A DNA stretch of 64,000 nt, taken from the NCBI RefSeq assembly GCF_011397635.1, contig NC_064754.1, positions 36,895,543-36,959,542 on the forward strand. Reading direction: 5' to 3'. This document shows positions 24,452 through 37,290 of this stretch, in pieces. The position numbers were made by a program, and so were the translations under genes. The number at the start of each line of letters is the position of its first letter. The first letter of the stretch is position 1. This DNA comes from Epinephelus fuscoguttatus. Taxonomy: Eukaryota; Chordata; Actinopteri; Perciformes; Serranidae. Below the pieces are notes generated by a model, which did not search any database, was not told the origin of the DNA, and saw only the letters and a list, made by a program, of their open reading frames with translations.

Positions 24452-25888
24452 GAAAACAGACACTTTAAGGATTAAGGAAAATCAGGTACCACAAAAAAAA
24501 TCCGGGGGGTGCACGTGGACTCCTATTTCCATCTAGACTAAACATGTGGTTAACGTTGTTAAACGGTTGTGGCTGGGTTTAGGCAACAAAACTACTATAC
24601 ATGTATACGTGACATGGCGTAAATGCATCACATGAAGCTCTAGCGAAGGTTCAGTCAGGAAGACAACACTTTTTCATTCTTAGGCTTTAACTTTCTTCCT
24701 CACCCTGTCATTTACTCCTTGCACGCAAGCTCATGTTCTATCTCTGGCTGTCAGTGTCTGGGGCTGTCAATCGATCATCAGCTGTTCTACTGCTGACACA
24801 CAATCAACCAACAACACAGTGACACACCTTTTCCGTCATCTCACTGCTCCGCATTTTAAATATGGTTCTTTTTCTGCTCATAGTCACTTTCATGCTGCTG
24901 CTGTGCTTACCCTCCACCTCCCCATCACCACCGAGTCTTCTTGGATGTGGTTTCTACTCACCTCAGCAGTCATCAAGCAAAGTTATCAGCCACCACCACC
25001 TCCACCAGTGTCTAGACTCCATGGCGAGATTTATCTTGCTGCAGCTCAGATGTCCTACGACCACAGATAATCTCCCTCTGGGGAGATCTCCTCCCTGGTG
25101 TCTAAGCACCAAAGACTTTGTTAAAATCTTATTAGCACAAGTCATCTGTTGATCTGTTTATGTATAATCTGCATTAAACCTTATCTTTATTTCATTCTTC
25201 TGTTTCTCCTGATTAAAATGACTGACTCCAGTGCATGATAACCGTATGTAGACTGTGTAACGTGACGTTAAAACAACATTGACTTTTGGTTTCACATGGG
25301 ATAAAAAGTGCAGTCTCCAGGATGAAAGTCCACTTTTGTTTCCACCTCACTTCCCTCCAGGCCAATGCGGACTTTCTCACTCTTTATACTACGTCAGTTG
25401 CTTTGCGTCAAGCATTGCTGGTGGTTTTACATTGGAGTTAGTCGAAAGCCTGGTGCATCTCAAGCATATTAAAGGTTGCCTTTGGTGTTGATATCACATG
25501 CCAAGGGGTGTGACAAAGTGGTGGTATTTGATGCCCTCTAAACACATACATTTGTTGTTGTTTTTTTAACTACATCAAATTCACAAGTGACTTTTCCACT
25601 ATAGCTATGAACATCTGAGGACTTAAGCTTAACGTGTCAAATATCGATAACATAAAATAGCAATGCACACAAAAAGCAAACCTGATAAAACCATGAACAG
25701 TTTCAGACAATTTTTTAATGTTTCTTGTACAATATTGATTTATTAACTTGTCAATACTCACAACAGTACAGACAGAGAGGCCCACAACGTATTGTTTTCA
25801 TCGACGATTAAGCAAATAAAGCAAAGCTGCTCATGTTTTGTCATTAACATTTTTTTTCTTTTTGCTTCATAACAAACAACAGTTACAC
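24452..25888. other. Non-coding, nothing recognised
   Basis: A short family A-like stretch (GGTTTAGGCAACAAAACTAC) is near 24575. Otherwise nothing is supported. Confidence 0.45.
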
Positions 25889-26171
25889 CAGAGTTTCTCA
25901 TCCTTGGTGTCAGGACCCCACAGGGTGTGGTTTGATTAACAGGTGGGGGATTTTTAAGACGAAGAGAAGTGTTTGATTTAGTTTTTAATTTTAAAAAAAG
26001 GTTAATCTATATCATAACTTCTGTGTGCAGTCCATTCAGAGTTCCCTTTGCCCGCTTAAAAATGCAATACAAAAATAGGCAACTCCTACGAAAACTTCAC
26101 AACTCTAATTGCTGGCATCAAATCAAGACTGAGAACTGGGTCACAGGCAAGAAAAAGGTTGAGAAACCCTG
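25889..26171. mobile_element. hAT-like MITE, 283 bp
   Basis: Ends are CAGAGTTTCTCATCC and, in reverse complement, CAGGGTTTCTCAACC, the TTCTCA-type hAT (Charlie-like) terminus. The 8 bp on each side (AGTTACAC, AGTTTCAT) match at six positions, consistent with an old 8-bp duplication. Confidence 0.65.
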
Positions 26172-27370
26172 AGTTTCATATCCAGTGTTAAACATATTTT
26201 ATATTTACATGAATAACCCTTCTCAAACATATAATTACAGCATCGTAAATATACATATCAAATTATAATATGACTTGATATCAGTACGACAACATTACAA
26301 CACATCATTGGCTAAATGGCTGTTATAGATTTGACATATCCACTCAGATATCCAGAGTACAGCCCTTCATTGATATTCGTGGCCTTGAACTTCACATTGA
26401 ATCAATACTGAAAATGCAGCAACTTTCACTGCTTGACAGATGACCCTTTCCACAATCTTTGATGCTTGTAGATTTTTTTCTTCTTTGGGCTTGTAAAAAT
26501 GTCTCTCAATTGCATTATTTTTATTCATGCTAAGTTCGGTGAATCAGATTTGCAAGGATTCTTCCAGTGTCAGCATTTTTTGTGGAATTGTTTCAGAAAA
26601 ATGACAAAACCCCAAGCTCTCACAACCAATGCAATTTAGAATCAACAGTTAGCCTAACTTGCATGTCTTTGGTCTGCGGCAAAGAGATGGAGAACCCAAG
26701 GAGAACAGGAACTGCATGCAAACTTCACAAAGAAGGGCCCAAGCAAGCCAGTGGGTTCAAACCACGCAGCAGCCCTATGGGGTTGAAAAATTAAGGCCAG
26801 CACAAAGTGCCAAAAACTGCAGTTCCTCTAATAACCACTTGAGGCTGGCTCCAGAAGCCAGTCAATCCTTATAGACACCCGTGTTAAAATGGACAACTTC
26901 ACGGCAGGTTTACAGCCTGGTACAAAAAGCAGTGTTGATCTTTATAGCTAATTTCAACCTTCATGACAACTGTACAGGGTTGAATTTTTTTTTTATAACT
27001 TACACATTTACATTTCATTAAGGCTTAAAGTTTCACAAAACTAAGGGTGGGCTGCTTTGAGTGACAGGTAGTCTGCTGATTGTGTCCTTGGCTTCTCAGT
27101 CAGATCCAACCCTCACTCTACCACAACTCTACCCTCTTACTCAAATGTGGTCATTTCTGGCTCCAAAAAACCAAGATGGCAACAGCTGAAGTGCCAAATT
27201 CAAGGATCCAAAATGGGAGTCCACAAACCAATGGGTGACATCACGTTAGCTACATCCATTATTTTCACAGTATGGTTCAAACCCTAAACTGCCTAGTAGA
27301 GGTGAGTTCTTTTGGGTTTTTAACCAAATTCTGTATGTATTTGTTGTTTTATCGCACTGTTCAAACAAGA
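26172..27370. repeat. Non-coding, with a degraded minus-strand SINE
   Basis: About 26650-26790 (GCATGTCTTTGGTCTGCGGC, GAGAACCCAAGGAGAACAGG) is a worn inverse copy of the SINE at 27658-28013. The remainder shows nothing I can name. Confidence 0.5.
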
Positions 27371-28104
27371 GAAAAGGCCCAGTGTGTAGGATTTTGTGGC
27401 ATCTAGCAGTCAGGTTGCAGGACATCTCCCATGTGCCAAACATGTAGGAGAACTACAGTGGCCGACATAAAAACAAGAAAACACTAATGGCCGTATCTCT
27501 GTTTGTCCGTTCTGGGCTACTGTAGAAACAATTTGGCAGACTCTGTGGGAAAGGACCTGCGCCATAGGCGGATAAAAACAGCTCATTCTAAGGTAATTGT
27601 TTGAGCCATAATATAGTTTTTGTTTTGTTTATTTCATCTTTATCTAAACACACGGTAGGCGGTGCGGTGGTGTAGTAGTTAGCACTGTCGCCTCACAGCA
27701 GTTGATCCCGGGAGGGAGCCCTTTTGTGTGGAGTTCTGGTAGAGGCATGTTCTCCCTGTGTCAGCGTGGGATTTCTCCGTGCACTCCGGCTTCCTCCCAC
27801 AGTCCACAGACATGGAGGTTGGGGATGGGTTAATTGGTGGCTTTAACTTGGCTGTAGGTGTGAATGGTTGTCTGTCTCTATGTGTCAGCCCTGTGATAGT
27901 CTGGCAACCCATCCAGGGTGTTCCCTGCCTCTCGCCCAGTGTCAGCTGGGATAGGCTCCAGCTCCCCCTGCGACCTTCAAGAGGGTAAGCGGTTACAGAA
28001 ATGAATGAATGAATAAACACAAGGTATGAATGAACATGAAGGAAAACATAGTTATGAATATCATATACCATTTTTGCCTTTAAATCCTACACAGTGGACT
28101 TTAA
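27371..28104. mobile_element. GGCCAGTGTGTA-type MITE, split by a SINE
   Basis: Ends GGCCCAGTGTGTAGGATTTT and, inverted, AAAGTCCACTGTGTAGGATT. The inner GTCCGTTCTGGGCTACTGTA block recurs in the relative at 36679-37290. The SINE at 27658-28013 lies inside. Confidence 0.65.
27658..28013 (+). repeat. Fish SINE/retroposon with 13-bp target duplication
   Basis: Starts GGCGGTGCGGTGGTGTAGT with a tRNA-like head, runs through the conserved GGCTTCCTCCCACAGTCCA and GCTGGGATAGGCTCCAGC blocks, and ends in GAAT repeats after GTAAGCGGTTACAG. TAAACACACGGTA (27645) and TAAACACAAGGTA (28014) flank it, differing at one base. Confidence 0.85.
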
Positions 28105-29559
28105 ATCACCCCTGATTGGAAGCTGAAGCCCTGTTACTACTGTGATGAGTCATACAATCATTTGTCTAAAAGTCATATTACAAACTGTCTTTTTTTTCAC
28201 AAGAGGAGAATAAGTTTATAAGAATGTTGTATCACGATTCCTCAAAACTTTGCTGCTAATGGACTCCCTTTCATTGTTGTGCGCAGAGACATATCTAATG
28301 CATTCTGATATTTAACAAGATATCATCTGAGGAGACATTATCTCCAGTCGCATTATCCAGTCTGTTCTTCAAACATAGACATTACATCAAAAAATCACAG
28401 AGGGACACCAGAACAAACGATGAATGTATTATCAAAATGTGGGGACCAACTTTGGAAGTCTTTATACACAAACTCCTAAAGCTCATAACTCATTTCATAC
28501 ATTTCTTCCCATCATTCAGTGAAGCTGTCATAGGAACAAGCATCTGCTCGGTATTCTGCATGGATGTCCACAGTGATATTGTACTGAATGTGTGTAGTGA
28601 GAGTGCACAGTCTTCTTATATTAAACGTGATGTGTGTTGATGTGTGCGTATTTATAATGTAGTATTTACTTGTTACCACATAACAGCATGTCGGCAAGGA
28701 CGCATTGATATTACAGACAAGTTAACAGGTGTGAGCTGCCATGAATTGAGGCAAAAACATCTCTGCAGAGGTTGAATATTTCTCCCCTATAACATTCATG
28801 CGTGACAACCCAAGCTGTATAAATTTCCTTTATAGCTATACAGAGACCAGAGCAGAGAAGAGGTGGACTGGGAGTCAACATGCCTTGTCCACTTGCCGTT
28901 TGCTGTTAAAAAACACGGCTAAAAAGACATGCTGCAGGATGAATTTACTTTGCATTCAGTCCGAATACACCTTTTATACTGAGAGACCTCCCAGTCTGCT
29001 TCACCCTCTTACTTGTATTTAACACAGCCAAGTGGCGCATTTGTTGAAATAAATATTTACCCTTCATTTTCCATAGGAAGCTTATAGGATTGTCACGCAT
29101 ATGTTCAACTCAAGAAAACTATGAGTGAGTGTTTTTTCTCTGCTGCATATGTGCAAACAGCAGACATGTTAAAGAATACTTTGAACAGACGGGTTCAGCA
29201 AAATATAAACACCAATTTGACTATAGTGTGAGCGTCCCATTTATAAAAAGGTGAGTGTTTTTTGCAGGTGGAAATGGCTAAACTGAAGTGTGTTCAAGCA
29301 CAGTAAGAAAAGGCTGGTTAGTTTTTCACAGTTATGTAAATCAGTGATGATGCGCTTTGCATGATTGTGAATGACAGGAAAAAACATTCATATTCAGGTC
29401 TTGCCTGAAATAGCAAACACATTGTATAAATAAAATGGTTGATTGGAGTTCATGCGGAAATGTTACTGTCCAGAGACAATATGTGTTCATGTGCTGATAA
29501 GCCATTCAGAGTATCAGTTACACAGATCCACAGAGATACATAGTGAAGTTATTTTGATG
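28105..29559. other. Region downstream of mchr1; 3' UTR expected
   Basis: Lies beyond the mchr1 stop codon in the direction of transcription, so the 3' UTR and polyadenylation site should be here. I see several AATAAA-like words on the minus strand but cannot choose between them. No other gene recognised. Confidence 0.4.
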
Positions 29560-30888
29560 TCATTGTGGGGCACCATTGGGTGGTACAATCTCCTCAGAGG
29601 CATGCTCCTGCTGAGCCCCTTCAGGTATCATTCTCACGCTCACACTGCCACCATCTGTGGTGCTCGGGTTCACACGGAACTTCCTATTAACCGGGCGTAC
29701 AGCTCTGAGAAACTGCCTCTTGAAGGTCTCACTGAGGATAATGTAGAGGAATGGGTTGATGCAACTGTTAGCATATCCCATGCTAATGGCTATGTTGTAG
29801 GTGTAGGTGAAAGCCAGGCTTGGCTCCTGCACCCCTAGATGGACCAGCTGAAGGATGTAGTAAGGGGCCCAACAGATGAAGAAAGCCAAGCAGATGGCCA
29901 CTGCCATCCGGGTCACCTTCCTGGTGCGCACCCTCAAACTCCGTGGAGGCAGCGGTGCCACGCTGGTGGACATGTGCTGGAGGATCTTGAAGAACACAAG
30001 GCAGATGACGGCCAAAGGTATAGCAAATGCCAAGAAGAACTGGTAAAGTGTAAACCAGTATGTGTTGGTGACTGGATCAGGCAGAAGGAGAGCACAAGCC
30101 ACCAGGCCATCTGGCAGAGGCATCAGGCCTGCGTACATCCACACAGGGATGATGGTGAGTAAAGACAGCGACCACACCAGACCGATGACCAGTGTTGCCA
30201 CACACGGTGTGCGGATGTAGTTGAAGCGTATGGGATGGACAGTAGCCAAGTAACGGTCAAAGGTCATTGCAGTGAGAATGTAAGTACTGACAATCTGGCT
30301 ATTGGAGTCAAGCGCAGTGATGACCGTACACATTGCAGCTCCAAAATGCCAGGAGCCGTTGCCCAGCAGCTGGTGGATGAGGAATGGCATCCCAAGGAGA
30401 ATCAGGAGATCAACAATTGACAAATTTAAAATAAAGATGTCTGGGACAGTTTGCTTTGCGCGACACTTGGTCTTCTTCATGATGGTGTAGATGACAATAC
30501 AGTTTCCTATGATACCTAGAAAGCAGATGATGCCAAAGATGACTGGGAGGACGGCACTGCAGTGAAGGGCCCCATCTACAGCTGGAGACAAGAGGAGGAA
30601 GGAGGGGCAGTTCAATAGATGGCAAAAACACTCAGTTATCATGCTGTATTATGCACTGTATTTAAGCATAAGAAATCTTACATTAAGTTGGTATACACTG
30701 CATATAATAGTTGTTACTATGTCACAATGATACATGGAACAATTGGTGAGAGCAGCAGTGTCCCCTGACAAACAATACTGGTTTGTAAGGGGATTATTAC
30801 ACGGGCAGATCTATTATCAGAACCTACACTGACCATTTTCTCACCATGCTTTTAGGCTGCTGATTAATATCAGTGTAGAAATTATTGA

Positions 30889-30919
<31 letters not shown>

Positions 30920-31521
30920 ATATGTGTGTGTTGGCTCTTTCAACACAGCACAAAGCAAAGACAGACGACGATGGGAGCAGAGGTCTGTAATCATTTATAC
31001 ATGTTAGAATAAAGACGAATAGAAGAGTAGACCTTAAAATATGCAGGTATGTAATGTGTAAGAATACACAAAAAGTTACAGAAATTATTATTATTTAATA
31101 CTAAAATGCATAAATCACTAACCCTTTCAGCATAGGCAAAGTTATAATTGATGAGATGATGGTAGTTATCTTTCACATTTCTCATCCAACACATCAGGCT
31201 GTGACAGAGATTCACTGCAGTCTGAATGTGTGCAATAGACTATGAAAGCTGGTTTGATTTTTTTAATTTTAATTAAGACATAAGGTAACTTGGAGATGTA
31301 GAAGAAAAAAAATGAAATAGAAAAGCATACACCCTTTTGATTTTTGTTGTTTTAATAACGCTGAATGAAATTGTGATGCTTCTAAGGGTGTGAAACAATG
31401 TTTGATGTTGTAACTGCATCATATTACCGGTACGCCGGCTGCTCACCAACCTACCTGTTGTTGTTGAATTAGTGTCTCCGAGGGAAAAATTTGAATCGTT
31501 TAAGAAATCCATCGGTAACAT
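29560..31521 (-). CDS. mchr1: Melanin-concentrating hormone receptor 1 (class A GPCR)
   Basis: Two coding exons: 31455-31512 (or from an ATG three codons upstream at 31521) and 29560-30581. Splice signals are ACAACAG|GTAGG and TTGTCTCCAG|CTG, phase 1, giving 359 residues. The N-terminus has three N-glycosylation sequons (N5, N8, N15). Seven membrane segments follow, with D111 (the amine-binding aspartate position required for MCH binding in mammals), C104/C182 for the extracellular disulfide, DRY 128-130, CWAP 256-259 and NPFLY 295-299. Identity to vertebrate MCHR1 is strong throughout (for example LGNGSWHFG and NIAISMGYANSC). The receptor couples to Gi/Gq at the plasma membrane and serves feeding, and in fish colour, control. 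Teleosts keep more than one mchr1 copy; I do not assign a/b. The frame is intact. Confidence 0.96.
30892..30920. repeat. (TG)n microsatellite in mchr1 intron
   Basis: Uninterrupted TG dinucleotides between the two mchr1 exons. Confidence 0.85.
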
Positions 31522-32584
31522 TCAAAGTATATCCAAGTTAAAAGTATCACCAAGTGTCTGCTTCCCGAGTAAACTGCATCTGCAGAAGCCTGCAAACAAA
31601 ATCCCTCCTTACTTTAAAAGATTTATTCCAGATATCCCTCATTAAGTGGCAAAATTCTTTAGGGCGCATATATCTTGTGCCATCCTCTGCGCAGTCCAGT
31701 GCGCTCTGTCTGTGCCGTCAGTGACGATAAAGCCGCTCCTCGGCGAGTGGCTGGAGAGCCCTTCTCTCGAAGTCTGTGACGCTCTCACTGGAGATGCGAC
31801 CGCGCTTCAGGTGTCAATCAGATTAGAAAACTGATTGCCTGTAGCTGATATGATCTCCCTCGGAGGGTTGTGTGCGCGCGCGTGCGTAAAAGCGCTTCCC
31901 TGGAGACTATTGGTCAACATGTGTTTTTTGTTATCTCAGGGCGAGGTAGATGGGGATTTGTGTGCTCACAGATCGGTCTATTATCAAACATGGCAATTTA
32001 AGAAAACAGAAATGAGGAGTGCGGTTTTCCAAGATAAAAAAGCAACCATAGTGTCCCATGGGATTTAAAGTAACTGTAGAATACAAGTGTAAAGGAAAGC
32101 GCAAATTAAGAAGACGCTTATTTGCTTCCTGCCCAAACACATTTTTGAAGTCTATTTTTGCCACTCAGTGTTGCTTTGACGAATCTCAACATATCTCAAC
32201 AGCCAGCAGCCATTGCCAGTTTGGGGCTGAGCAGGCAATGAGCAACAGGTGTTCCTGTCACTACAAATGAATCCACGGTATCCTTGCAAATTGCTGCCAG
32301 GGTCGGAGCTTGAATCAGCCCTGAAATATGTCGTTTTCCACTCTGAACCACTAGATGGCCTTACTGTCTCCCATTTGGAGTCCTCACACGTCTCCCTCAT
32401 GAAAACCGGATGTGACCATAACAAGGTTGTTGCTTCATAAATAGGTGTTTGTGAAAGGCCAGTGCATTACATATAGGCCTAGTGATTCATTTGTACACCG
32501 TGGGACAATTAGTGGTGTAGTCTTTTCTGGGGTTTTATAAATTAGAATCTGGGATTCACTGGCTGTAGGTGGAGTAAACAAGAT

Positions 32585-32647
<63 letters not shown>

Positions 32648-35224
32648 TCTACACTTGCATGGGAACATTATTACATGCCGGGGAGTGTTCGCATCTGTTG
32701 TAAAGCAAACTAAGAAAACTGCACTGCAGCAACATTTTCAAGCTAAGATCATCTATCTTAAATATAGTTTGCACACCCTGGAGACGGTCAGAGGGTTTTT
32801 AAAGTGAAATATTGCATCATGTCCAATAGATGAGCAGCAGCCTGTGAGCATGAGATACTTTACAGCTGTAATAACAAAGAATGTAAACTATTCAGACTCT
32901 CCAGAGTTTAATTTAAAGAGAAATCAAGTGCCTGACATAATTAAGAATTTAATTCTGATTTAATTTTTTTTTTCCAACTCTACACTGCTGGACTGCACTT
33001 ATTGTTAATGAGCACTGTGGGAACAAGAATCTGAGTACATAAAATTTGTACCTTTGTGCATTGAATGAAGTGGGGTTGTACGGGGTACTTATTCATAGTA
33101 AGTGTACTAGATGCAGTAGATGACTGTCGGTATGCTCCCAGTGTGGAGAGTGGTGTCAACACAGAAGCAAAGCATTGTACTGCTGTGGACGAGGCCAGAA
33201 GCAAAACATTTTAGCCACCTAAAAAAGTCCCATCTCAAAATCTGTAACAGTTGTGTAAGTGTATAACATGTTGAGAGTGTTCCCACTGCTTTACTTTTCC
33301 ATCAGACAGCCCGTGTCCATGAAGAAGCTGTTTCCCATCTACGCTCTCGTCAAAGCCACCACCTTTTAAAATGCTAAAGTCAGTCAACATCACAAACAAA
33401 ACAACCGATTGAGGCAGCTGCAGACCAGCAGCTCCTGTGTTGAGTGATGTAAAATCACTGTTTTTCTCAACAGAGTCTGGCTTTGAAGCAAACCATATAA
33501 CGGAATATATTCTAAACAAAGCATCCACTAAAATTGATATCAGTGGTTTTAGGTGTGCCTTTTTAGGTGTTTTGTTGCTGATCCCTCAGCAGCAGTATAT
33601 TATAAATAAGTACTTCATACAACCCTACTTGAGATCCAAACTATTCCCTTGATTTAATGATTATTGGTAAGCCTGATTCCCTGTTGGAGGTTTGTGTGTG
33701 TGTGTGTGCATGAGGAAGTGTTAAAAACAAATCAAATCATTTTGGATGCATGGTTTAAAACAGACTGCAGGTACTCACTGTACTTGAAAACTTGAAGTAT
33801 ATAGATTTTGTTTATTATCAGTGATGTTGTCACTACATGATTTTGTTTATTCTCCCATCAAAATCCTGCTGCATATTAAAAGAAATGTGCTGTTATCTTG
33901 GGCAGCATACCTCTGCTACCCTTCATCTTCGTTACCTTCTTCTTCATCTGCTCCGACAGGTTAGATGCAGCAACAACACATTGCTGTCTGTAGTCTGAGC
34001 AACATTATTATTGCTTCAAAAATATTTGCTTGTATTCAGAGCCAGTTATCATCCTGCAACCTCTTAGTTTTCCTCCAGCCATCGAAGAAGTCAGAAAACT
34101 AAAGCCTCCCAGAGTTCTGAAAGATCGTCTTACAACTGCTGCCTTTGCTTGCTGAATCTATTTCACATAAAAAAAAAACATGCGTCACATTCTTCAGGCT
34201 CCCCACACTCACACTTTCAGTCTGGGTGTTTATGAAGCAGAGCCAGTACAACAACTTAATCTCGATCTTGAAATCTTTGCTAAAACCCAGGCCCTATTCA
34301 GAGATAACTGCATCAGACATGGCCTGACATTTTCCTCATTCCCTCGTCCCTTCTGCCGAATTTGCATATGAGGCTGTAGCAATCTGGTCAACCTTTTTAG
34401 TTCTTTCATCTATTCCATCATTCCCACATGAAGCCCACTTTGCACCAACTTTATTCATTTACTATTTTGCCACTAACACTTGTTTTTTTCCCTCAATTTT
34501 CCTTCATTTAATGTGATAGAGGCTGCTGAGGTTCATTGCACATCATTCATTCATTTGGATTAGTGCCCTCCAAGTGCCCATACAATATCAGTAAGCTGAG
34601 CCCTTCTGAATGTACTAATATTTGCTCAGGAAGTCTAAGTTCAAATGCAAATTTCCCACTTTGAGTGCCAAGTGCCATCAGTAGAAATCATTAGATGCCT
34701 TCCTCACACTCTTTTGGTTGACTTCCTTCAGTGAGTTGTCCAAAGACCTTTTTACAGAACCTAAAAGGCACAGTGGTGGACTTAGAGTTCAACTATGCTT
34801 TAAAACTTTGATTACACTTCTCTTGCTCCTATATCATCCTCCCAGAACTTTCTAACAGTGGTCAAGAAGACACATTGTAGGACATTTTAATCTATGTTAT
34901 TAATCTTTTGTCTGGGGATTTTGCTTTAATGTGTCTATCAGGAGAGGAGATTTTGGTTTAGTTCAAGATGACCCCACTTAATATTGATCCCTTTTCTCAT
35001 GCTGCCACTTCACATTCTGCCATCAAACCGTACTCCCAAAAATCGAAATGTTTTCACTGCATCAACTTTTAATTCACTGTTGGGCCAACTGTTGTAAAGT
35101 ATTCTGTTTCTCCCCCTTTCCCCTTGTGATTTCTGTGTAAACGTGTAATGGATTTTCAATGATGATACTTTGTTTCTTCCCGGTACGAGGGAAAATGTCT
35201 CTAAACAGAATTGTTTTCATGGGT
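31522..35224. other. Upstream of mchr1: promoter/intergenic
   Basis: The 5' UTR and promoter of mchr1 should lie just above 31521. A moderately GC-rich stretch (31660-31900, with GCGCGCGCGTGCG near 31873) is compatible, but no TATA or initiator can be fixed. Beyond it I see only a (GT)n run at 32586-32642 and no further gene. Confidence 0.4.
32586..32642. repeat. (GT)n microsatellite
   Basis: About 28 uninterrupted TG/GT units. Confidence 0.95.
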
Positions 35225-35535
35225 GGATTATGAGACAATGGGTCCCTGGGCACAGATATGCAAGGGCCCCACCACCTCTCCTACACTGGAGCAAGACACA
35301 GCCTTGGAGGTGATTTTGCCCCTTCTGTTGTTGTTTGGTGTGTCTTTGTAGTTGATATGCATCTTTTTATGGTTCTGTATTTCTTTGTGGTCATTTTGTA
35401 TCTCTTTGTGATTCTTTTGTGTCTCTTTGTAGTTGTTATGTGTCTCTTCGTGGTCATTTTGAGTCTCTTCCTGGTCCTTACATGTTAATTTGAGTCACAT
35501 GCCCTGGGACTCCCTGACACATTTGGCCCCTTGGC
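35225..35535 (+). repeat. Dispersed repeat, family B copy 2
   Basis: GATTATGAGACAATGGGTCC, then GGGCCCCACCACCTC, then about 200 bp of TTTGTGGTCATTTTGTATCT-like units. Same design as 2380-2560, and the inverse of the 45.4-47.07 kb block. Confidence 0.7.
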
Positions 35536-36300
35536 CTGTGCCCAGTATCCATTCAGTAACCCATCCATACCTGCAACTAAACAAATGTTAATTACAATGC
35601 ATGGTTTCCAGAGACATTATGTTCTACAATTCATAATTTGATGTAGGATAAACAGAAGTTAGGAAATGTGTCCATATGCTTTTAAGAAATTGCTTCTCAG
35701 CTTGTCTCTACAGTACTGCCAGCAGCACACACAGGGAAGAAAGAACAAGGTCAGTCAGTCTTCAAGGTCCGTTGCCCCTCAGTGTGATAACTGTCTGGGA
35801 TCAAGCGTAAGCCATGTGGAAACCTGCCATTCACTCTAAATCACCCATTACAAAACTTGGAAATGTAAGTAAACTGGTCCCTGCAGTTGTTATGATTAAC
35901 TGGATAAATCAGACTAGCTAGCAGTTACAGCTGCTGCAGTTGGACACAATTATTAACACATATGCAATAACAGGAGGACGTGTGGGTGTTTAAGTGTGCC
36001 TTAAAAGTGTCAATAACAAAAAGCATTACCACTAGTCTCATTAATTTCTCATGAAGTATGTGTTGGCAACCAGTTTCTTGATTACACATCCAGCAGATAG
36101 AGAGCCACACAAGCATTTTGCTAGAGCTGAGTGGGGGTGGATTAATTGGCTTCCTGACAAATACACTGAGTCTCACGCTTCCTGGGTGTTCCTGTTGCCT
36201 TCACAAGTCAGCAATTTACTTGGTTATTTTTTGCTGAGCAGGTGTCATGGTGTTTTATTTGTGGGTCCATTAGAGTGGTATAACAGCCATACATCTATGT
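35536..36300. other. Non-coding, nothing recognised
   Basis: No supported feature. Confidence 0.45.
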
Positions 36301-36630
36301 CAAGGGTGTCAAACTCATTTTAGTTCATGGGCCATGTACAGCTCAATTTGATCTCAAGTGGCCCAGAAGAGTAAAACCATTGCAAAATAACCTATAAATA
36401 ACAACACCTCCACATTTTTCTCTTTCTTGTAGTGTAAATAACAATATGAGGGGAATATGTTCATGCTTTTATGAAACAGATGATGAACAGCCTGAGTATC
36501 AGTTTTTCCACATCCAGGCAGTCTGCTTCTCACTGTCATTACATGTTCACTTTTCAATACATTTCCATGTCTGTGTAGTGATGCTGGCAACACCACACCG
36601 AACTAATGTGGAAGCCATTGAGGAAGCAGG
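36301..36630 (+). mobile_element. hAT-like element, one end only
   Basis: Begins CAAGGGTGTCAAACTCATTT followed by GTTCATGGGCC, a recurrent hAT terminus in vertebrate genomes. The matching inverted end is not found nearby, so its right limit is arbitrary. Confidence 0.5.
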
Positions 36631-36678
36631 TTAAATTGGCAGAGCAATAGCAGCAGGGTTATACCAAAATTGTTTTTA

Positions 36679-37290
36679 AAGGAACAGTGTGTAAGATTTA
36701 GAGGGATTTACTGGCATCTAGTGGCGAGAATTGCAGATTGCAACCACCTTCAGCGCTCTGCTTTAGGTTTTCACATAAAGGTCTCCCATGCTGTGGAACA
36801 AATGGAGCAGTTAATCAAAATAGAAAAAAAACACCACATAAAGCAGCTTGGAAAATCGCAGACAGGCTGCTAGCCCAGCACAACCTAATGTGTGCTCACC
36901 TATCCCCTGTGGTAACTAAATGTGTGCTCACCTTATTTCTGATCCAGATATTTAGGGTGGTTTGAGCTAAATTATCCTCCACTCTAAAAGAAACGGACCA
37001 AGTGATTTAAACCAGTAAAAATACTGGAAAAAAGCAGTTTCACGTGAAAAACAAACAAACAGTTTTTTACCGCTGCTCTCAACACAGAAGGGCCTTAAAC
37101 TGTTGTGGCCAAGATGAAAACGTGGAAACCTGTAAACACAAAAACATGAACACGCAGATGGTCCTATCTAGAGCTAATGTTTGGTTTGTCCGTTCTGGGC
37201 TACTGTAGTCACATGGCAGTGCAGTGGTAATCTCCACAGACATGGACCTGCTCCCTAGACATAAATGGCTCATTCCAAGGTAACGAAGAC
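36679..37290. mobile_element. AACAGTGTGTAAG-type MITE relative
   Basis: Starts TTAAAGGAACAGTGTGTAAG and contains GTCCGTTCTGGGCTACTGTA, both shared with the element at 27371-28104. Its right end is not clearly defined. Confidence 0.5.

Noticed and set aside
27679..28071. 130-codon minus-strand frame
   Set aside because: Lies almost wholly inside the SINE at 27658-28013.
29443..29838. 131-codon plus-strand frame near mchr1
   Set aside because: Overlaps the mchr1 last exon on the opposite strand and shows no domain.
32435..32668. Frame encoding a poly-threonine/histidine run
   Set aside because: Translation of a (GT)n microsatellite.
35258..35488. Hydrophobic frame resembling a membrane protein
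   Set aside because: Translation of the TTTGTGGTC-type simple repeat in family B.
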